This document shows, piece after piece, positions 63,745 to 64,000 of a DNA stretch of 64,000 nt. Position numbers and translations under genes: made by a program. Under the pieces are notes generated by a model. The model ran no database searches. It was not told where the DNA came from and saw only the letters and a program-made list of their open reading frames with translations. The DNA is from Tigriopus japonicus (lineage: Eukaryota > Arthropoda > Copepoda > Harpacticoida > Harpacticidae), in NCBI GenBank assembly GCA_010645155.1, contig CM021313.1, positions 3,794,010 to 3,858,009 of the forward strand. Reading direction: 5' to 3'. Within the stretch, counting starts at the first letter, position 1, and each line of letters opens with the position of its first letter.

Positions 63745-64000
63745 AGAATACTTAACACTTTCTTTTATGATTATTTTTGGCGAAAGACCAAAACCCATTC
63801 TCTAATTAGTTAAAAAGATCAAGGTATGCAAGAAAAAAATTTTAAGATCCTACTCTCATTATACAAGAATGATAAATGGAGCAAAATGTAAACCTTTTAG
63901 GACTGAGTGATAGATATTTTGCTAATGATTTCTTCATAAAAAATACGGAACAGCCAACGAGGTTGCGTGACCAAAAATTAGTTTTTAGAGTTCAAGTTCA
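63745..64000. other. Non-coding end of window
   Basis: AT-rich, nothing recognised. Confidence 0.4.

Overview
The window is eukaryotic, animal nuclear DNA: GT-AG introns with pyrimidine tracts, TATA boxes, scattered short exons and a very dense load of retrotransposons and DNA transposons. A broken ionotropic-receptor exon, CsRn1-type and env-bearing LTR elements, Polinton (Maverick/adintovirus-type) genes and small secreted-protein genes fit an arthropod, probably a crustacean such as a copepod. That placement is inference. Two runs of N (18919-19343, 59546-60117) are assembly gaps.

Layout. 1-465: end of an ionotropic receptor gene with a stop inside its last membrane segment. 1.3-2.1 kb: non-LTR reverse transcriptase (RT) remnant. 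2.4-3.4 kb: broken retroviral-type envelope remnant. 4.4-6.4 kb: two hAT-type MITEs, the second splitting an RT remnant. 6.9-15.0 kb: one APE-endonuclease non-LTR retrotransposon cut open by a CsRn1-type LTR retrotransposon (9064-13141, LTRs nearly identical) and by a solo LTR (13259-13802). 15.6-20.8 kb: a gypsy gag-protease fragment interrupted by a second, pol-less LTR element with a tRNA-Ser-type primer site and an env-like fragment.

21.2-33.0 kb is the most interesting part: Polinton debris. It holds a double-jelly-roll major capsid gene, an adenain-like protease, a PolB remnant, and three small gene families that I do not recognise, called here A (two-exon, basic, 'MR-K-EW-LK-LPL' core), B (acidic N-terminus and Cys-rich C-terminus) and C (41 residues, two exons). 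Capsid, A, B and C share one promoter layout: a TATA box 57-60 bp before the ATG. The order B - A - subterminal repeats - terminus occurs twice.

33-43 kb is mostly AT-rich non-coding DNA with hAT MITEs, a long-TIR foldback MITE and RT tails. 43.75-44.43 kb (minus) and 55.86-56.41 kb (plus) are two intact paralogous two-exon genes for secreted KPKGD-repeat proteins. Between them lies a 7.68 kb element (45713-53390) made almost wholly of two 3.8 kb inverted arms around a 54 bp spacer, flanked by the 6 bp duplication GATGAG and ending AGTAGTATA/TATACTACT. A relative with the same termini and a CACAAT duplication lies at 56912-60985. Both carry family A genes beside ~160 bp subterminal repeats, so they look like non-autonomous Polinton derivatives. 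62.2-63.7 kb: a nearly complete RT region of the same non-LTR family as 1.3-2.1 kb.

The evidence for a previously undescribed system is the linkage of families A, B and C to Polinton capsid, protease and polymerase genes, their shared promoter geometry, and the reuse of family A inside giant inverted termini.
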